From Trametopsis cervina (lineage: Eukaryota > Basidiomycota > Agaricomycetes > Polyporales > Irpicaceae), in the NCBI GenBank assembly GCA_022385755.1, contig MU278354.1:310001-374000 (forward strand): 64,000 nt of DNA, read 5' to 3'. The number at the start of each line of letters is the position of its first letter. Positions within the stretch are counted from its first letter, which is position 1. The notes under the pieces are model-generated. The model saw only the letters and a list, made by a program, of their open reading frames with translations. It made no database searches and was not told the origin of the DNA. The position numbers and the translations under genes were made by a program. Below, in pieces: positions 60,001 through 64,000 of the stretch.

Positions 60001-62721
60001 ACCCAGTGCTCGTGCCCAAACCTACGGAGATTACCCATGGGCCCTTCCGCGTCTTGCCGGCCGTGTTTGAGTCCGAGGTCCTCGCTCAGATAATGTTCTA
60101 CGGCGTATTCAATGTAATAGGTATTACCGACGCAATGGGCTCCGCGCCTCCGTCGGCAGAAGCGATTCTCGACCAGTCGCTTCATCTTATCATGCTCGCT
60201 ATTGTTGAACGTCCATTGGCTTTCAGTACTCTCGCTGTGGAGAAACTCTTCGAAGGAAACCAAACTTTGATCGATGTCCTTTGCGCTCTGGAACACAACA
60301 ATAAATACAGCAAGATCTATAAGGCCCGGATCCAGTGGATACTGTCGCAAATCGCTCAATATCGCCCACATGAAGTCCGAGCTCGTTACACATCAGCTCC
60401 AACTACTTCACTTGATCCAGAGGACGCCAAGAAACGGGCGGCAAAGGCTCGTCAAGAAGCTCTGATGAAGCAGATGAAAGCTCAGCAAGCAGATTTTGCA
60501 ACGAATTTTAATGACATGGGCGATGACGACGAAGACGAGAACACCGAGGATCCTATGGACCCGGTCTCGTACGGGACATGTATCGTCTGCCAAGAGGAGT
60601 TGAATTCATCACGGCCATTTGGCTCCCTTGGTCTTGTACAGCCCAGTCGTCTCCTGCGCAGATACCCCGACACTCAATCAGATTCACTCGGCGATGTTCT
60701 TTCCGCTGCTGAGTCTTTGGACCATCCGGCTCCTACCTCCCATATTCCATCATTTGCTGCGGCGGTTGGGTCATCTGACGCTAAAGCTCGTACCACAAAC
60801 TTCGAAGGGTTTCCTCCTCAGTTTACTCGGTTTGGACTGCACTCTTCAACATGCACACACATGATGCATTTAGATTGCTTTATTGTTTACAGCGCGTCCG
60901 TACGGCAGCGTCACCGGGCACAACCAATGAGAAATCATCCAGAGAGTATTCCTCGGAAGGAGTATATCTGTCCACTTTGTAAATCATTGGGAAATGTCAT
61001 TATCCCTGTCGTCCCTTCGCCTCCTCCACAGCTGAACACAACACCATTTGCGGAGTGGATACGTTCAGCTGGTATCAACATTCTCAAGTCCAAGCCCGAC
61101 CTGCTGTTAGACTCTCTACAATTGCGTACCGGGACAGGAGAATTTGCATTTTGGGCAGCTCAGGACCAGGGCTATCAGTCTTACCTTCGCACACCTGATC
61201 AACCCGATTCTGGTGAGATGCACAAGATGGTGGACACCCTTATGGTCGTAGCTAAAACCGTATCCCAACAATCGCGACATCTACGTGATCGCGTTGAACC
61301 AGACGCGGGAGAGAGAGGTTCGGGGATGTATCTGCCGGAAGACTTGGTAGGATACACTATTGCTTGCCTCGAAGTGTCCCAGCGAGGGCAAAGCCAACTC
61401 GGGACCACAGTCGCCGACACCCTGACAGACTCTCAAGCAAGGATGATACGGGGCTTAGTAGCTTGTCTCGCGAAACTGGCCGCGTTGCAATTCAAAACTC
61501 GTCCAGATGAAGGCAGAGATGCCGTCCGTCAGGCCGTTATCAAGCGTTTGCTACCGGAATGGACCCGATCCTCCATGGCGTATTCGTTCCCTCTGCTCCT
61601 CAGGGATCCTTTTACAATACTGATAGAGGCCGCGGCTGTTGCCCCCGAGATGCTGCACCATATTCTCATCTTCGCATACTATGCGTTTCTCGCGAGAACA
61701 GTAGTCGGTCTGCTCTACGTATTGAATAAAGCAAGACCGCCGACAGCGGCGTCCCCTGGTCCTCGTCAATACGAAGATATCTTTGGCGACATACGGATGT
61801 TTTTCATGTCCGTCATACGTCCCTCTCCGGTATTTGAACATGCGGCCGAGGTCGCTTTCCAAGCGTTTGGCGATGCAAGAATTGAAAAATTACTCTACGT
61901 CTTCACCCTACCGTTCCTTCGTCGTGCTGCCATCCTCTGCCGTGCAATCCATCCCGACGCGTTTCCGAGCCCCCCTGCGGCAAGCGATACGTCTGAATAC
62001 AAGAGGCTCCTTGTCATGCTGAATATCCCTCCCCTGTCCGACCTTCCCAATCAAGAGACCTTGCAGACCGCATTGGGTGGGTGGTGTGCGCACTATGGTC
62101 ACTCACAAGCGGCATCGCAGTTGAATTGTGGGGTTGCACTCGATTATCCTATTGTCTACCAGATCGCGAAGCTACCCATCGTTCTGGATACGCTTCTCAT
62201 TGACCAAGAGAAGACGATGACATGCCCCCGGTGTAAAACCGTTCCTCATGACGCTGCAATTTGTTTAATGTGCGGAACAACATGTTGTCTACAGACACAT
62301 TGCTGCATGGACTATGAGAATCAAGGAAGAGGTGAATGCAATATGCATATGCGAGAGTGAGTTCGCGTCCCATACCATCATGGACTAAGCTAAATGCCTT
62401 TTCAGGTGCTCGGGACCAATTGGGATATACTTCTGCGTGAAGCGCTGTGCGATGCTCTACTTGTATGCCAATAACGGCACCTTCGGTTCGCCTCCTTATC
62501 TAGACGTACATGGCGAGGCTGACATGTCGATGAGGTGAGCTATACTCTGCCATTGGCTTTCTACGATATTGACGTTGCGTCTTAGACGTGGTCGTAGGCA
62601 GTATCTACACCAGAGTCGTTGGGAAGAGATTCGACGAATATGGCTGAACCATGGTATTCCTACGCTTATTGCACGTAAATTGGAAAGCACTGTCGATAGC
62701 GGTGGATGGGAGACGATGTAG
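57013..62721 (+). CDS. UBR1: N-end-rule E3 ubiquitin ligase Ubr1
   Basis: Ubr1 recognises proteins with destabilising N-terminal residues and ubiquitinates them together with a Rad6-type E2. The six-exon model (57013-57365, 57417-58408, 58456-59319, 59377-62356, 62406-62534, 62586-62721) is phase-consistent throughout and gives 1817 residues, normal for fungal Ubr1. The UBR box lies at about residues 98-170: RPCGTLFKKGEACFRC, then CALDESCVLCFRCFEATDHT, then GSCDCGDFEAW. The ClpS-like domain for bulky N-termini follows (FCVVLWNDDKHSFAEVIQLL, then TGRTREEASEVANKIDEQGR). A RING-H2 finger lies at about residues 1137-1270 (CIVCQEEL, STCTHMMHLDCF, CPLCKSLGN), with an acidic stretch DDDEDENTEDP just before it. 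The C-terminal cap has CPRCKTVPHDAAICLMCGTT, then CSGPIGIYFCVKRCAMLYL and the end WLNHGIPTLIARKLEST. It is complete and very likely active. It converges with the glutamyl-tRNA synthetase, 123 bp apart. Confidence 0.95.
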
Positions 62722-62844
62722 TGTTTTGGGTCACATTGTCGCATTCTGTTTACTTTACTGTATTGTTATATCAAATCATAGAAGCTCGCACATGTATAAT
62801 GCCAATGTAGCCTAAAACGTGGATGTACACCTGCCCGAATAATT

Positions 62845-64000
62845 TCAAGAGGCTCGAGCCGTCATCAATCTGGCTAACGTTCTATCTTTGCCAATAATCT
62901 GCATAACGTCTGCGACGCTTGGTCCGGTCTACCAAATTTTCGGAAGGCTCAGAGCGCGCCGTTCATGACAAGAGACAAGAGGACACACCTTCATCCCAGT
63001 CAAGGCTCTGCGAACAACCGTCATAGGCGCCTTCGATTTCATTTGATGCCTGGCAATCTCGTCATGGAGGATATCGTTCAGCACCTTGGTATCCCAAAGA
63101 ATCAGATCACCGGAAAGGCGAGAGATGAGACTGTCAAGGAAAGCATCTGGTCACATAGTGAGCCGGTGAAAGGCAAATATGTAGCAATGAACCTACCGTG
63201 GGTTGCCTGCGGGACTGATTGGAACATGCTCATCGCTTCATTGGATGAGAGGTCCGGTTCGATAAAAAAGAAAGGCGCGAGGACTGGAAGGTCTTGCAAG
63301 TTTGTCACTCGACCCTGCAACAAATCCATCACCTTCACTACTCGAGAGGGCCTAAAAAGGCTGCTCACCTTCAACGACAGGATTACCTGTTCGATGTAGG
63401 GGACAGTGGTATACTGACTGAGTGAGTCAAACTGATCATTATCGAGCGTAGAGATCAGGAACAGAGTGAATTACCTCGACGGAAACGCAACCTTGACGGT
63501 CGCATGAATGCGCTCTGCAAGCTCCGAAGCACCGTTGGGCTCCAACATTGATCGCATAAGGTGGTGTTTGTTGAGATATTCCAACTTCATGGGGTCAAGT
63601 ACGGTGCGCCGGTGAGTAATCGAGGAAAGGTCAAACTATTGGACTGCGGCGTTAGCGTATCTGATGATTTGCATAGGGGATCACGACGTACAGCTTCAAT
63701 CATCTCTGTCACTGACATGACCGTTGTGCTGTCTGGTGCAGACCTGAGTGCTGTCCTATCGGCTCCCTGCGAGGTATCGATTTCAGATTGGGCACCCCAG
63801 CCAGCCAACGCAAGCCAATTGAGAATTGCAGCAGGTTCCCATCCCCGCCTCTTAAGACATGAGATCAGAAGACGATTGACAAGCACTGGCATGCATGGAT
63901 GAGTACCTTGTAATCGAAAACTTGCACGTCACCCTTCCTTTTTGACATTTTCGTACCGTCAGGGTTTAGGAGTAGAGGAACATGCGCAAACGCAGGAGGC
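62845..64000 (-). CDS. MSE1: Glutamyl-tRNA synthetase, mitochondrial, partial
   Basis: This is a class I aminoacyl-tRNA synthetase that charges mitochondrial tRNA with glutamate (EARS2/Mse1 type). Only the 3' part is in the window; the gene enters from the right edge. The first visible exon reads [20 protein letters not shown] with the KMSKR ATP-binding loop, then DVQVFDYK and an intron. Next come [54 protein letters not shown] and [14 protein letters not shown]. The final exons give [40 protein letters not shown] and [10 protein letters not shown] before the stop at 62845. The anticodon-binding C-terminus with [18 protein letters not shown] is the bacterial/mitochondrial type, not the cytosolic one. 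Exons are joined by short introns; the exact borders are approximate. Confidence 0.92.

Noticed and set aside
1..64000. CRISPR arrays, operons, Shine-Dalgarno sites, prophage
   Set aside because: The window is eukaryotic: spliced genes, no regularly spaced repeats, no polycistronic order.

Overview
The window is nuclear DNA of a filamentous basidiomycete, most likely an Agaricomycete (Polyporales-like). The reasons are the intron-dense genes with introns of about 45-95 nt, interleaving of both strands without operons, and the gene set itself: a chitin-synthase export chaperone, LysM and cysteine-rich secreted proteins, a fungal G-alpha, and Clg1/Pho80-like cyclins. I see no tRNA, rRNA, CRISPR array or recognisable intact transposon.

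Layout, left to right. A 3'-truncated mitochondrial D-lactate dehydrogenase (minus) is followed by a ~4.5 kb stretch without recognisable genes. Next come a G-protein alpha subunit (minus, 6412-8065), an unnamed 461-aa protein (minus, 9266-10699), a secreted two-LysM protein (plus, 12556-13228), and the divergent pair Mediator subunit 21 (minus) and Rtf2 (plus). Rtf2 converges on a very long separase gene (minus, 15949-23441). It is followed on the same strand by phosphatidylserine decarboxylase and a branched-chain aminotransferase. Then on the plus strand come a small membrane protein, a GPALPP/DUF3752 protein and a short-chain dehydrogenase. On the minus strand are an adenosine-deaminase-like enzyme and the chitin-synthase chaperone Chs7. 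A 6.8 kb gene-poor stretch (38.1-44.9 kb) separates these from a large Pho80/Clg1-type cyclin. The right end holds a 102-aa membrane protein (minus), the meiotic TPR protein Spo22/Zip4 (plus), an 87-aa secreted cysteine-rich protein (plus), the N-end-rule ubiquitin ligase Ubr1 (plus, 1817 aa, complete) and the 3' part of mitochondrial glutamyl-tRNA synthetase (minus, running off the right edge).

Most genes are housekeeping: chromosome segregation (separase, Spo22), replication and transcription (Rtf2, Med21), mitochondrial lipid, amino-acid and translation functions, and proteolysis. The two small secreted proteins are accessory candidates. There is no evident pathway cluster.

The most striking sequence-level observation is splicing architecture. 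The G-alpha gene keeps its conserved C-terminal helix in frame only if a one-nucleotide exon (position 6549) is spliced between two introns. The same window also has an 11-nt exon in the dehydrogenase, a 9-nt terminal coding exon in Rtf2, a GC-AG intron in the LysM gene and three GTCCGT 5' splice sites. All exon models were made by eye from reading frame, splice dinucleotides and family resemblance; no alignment or RNA data were available.
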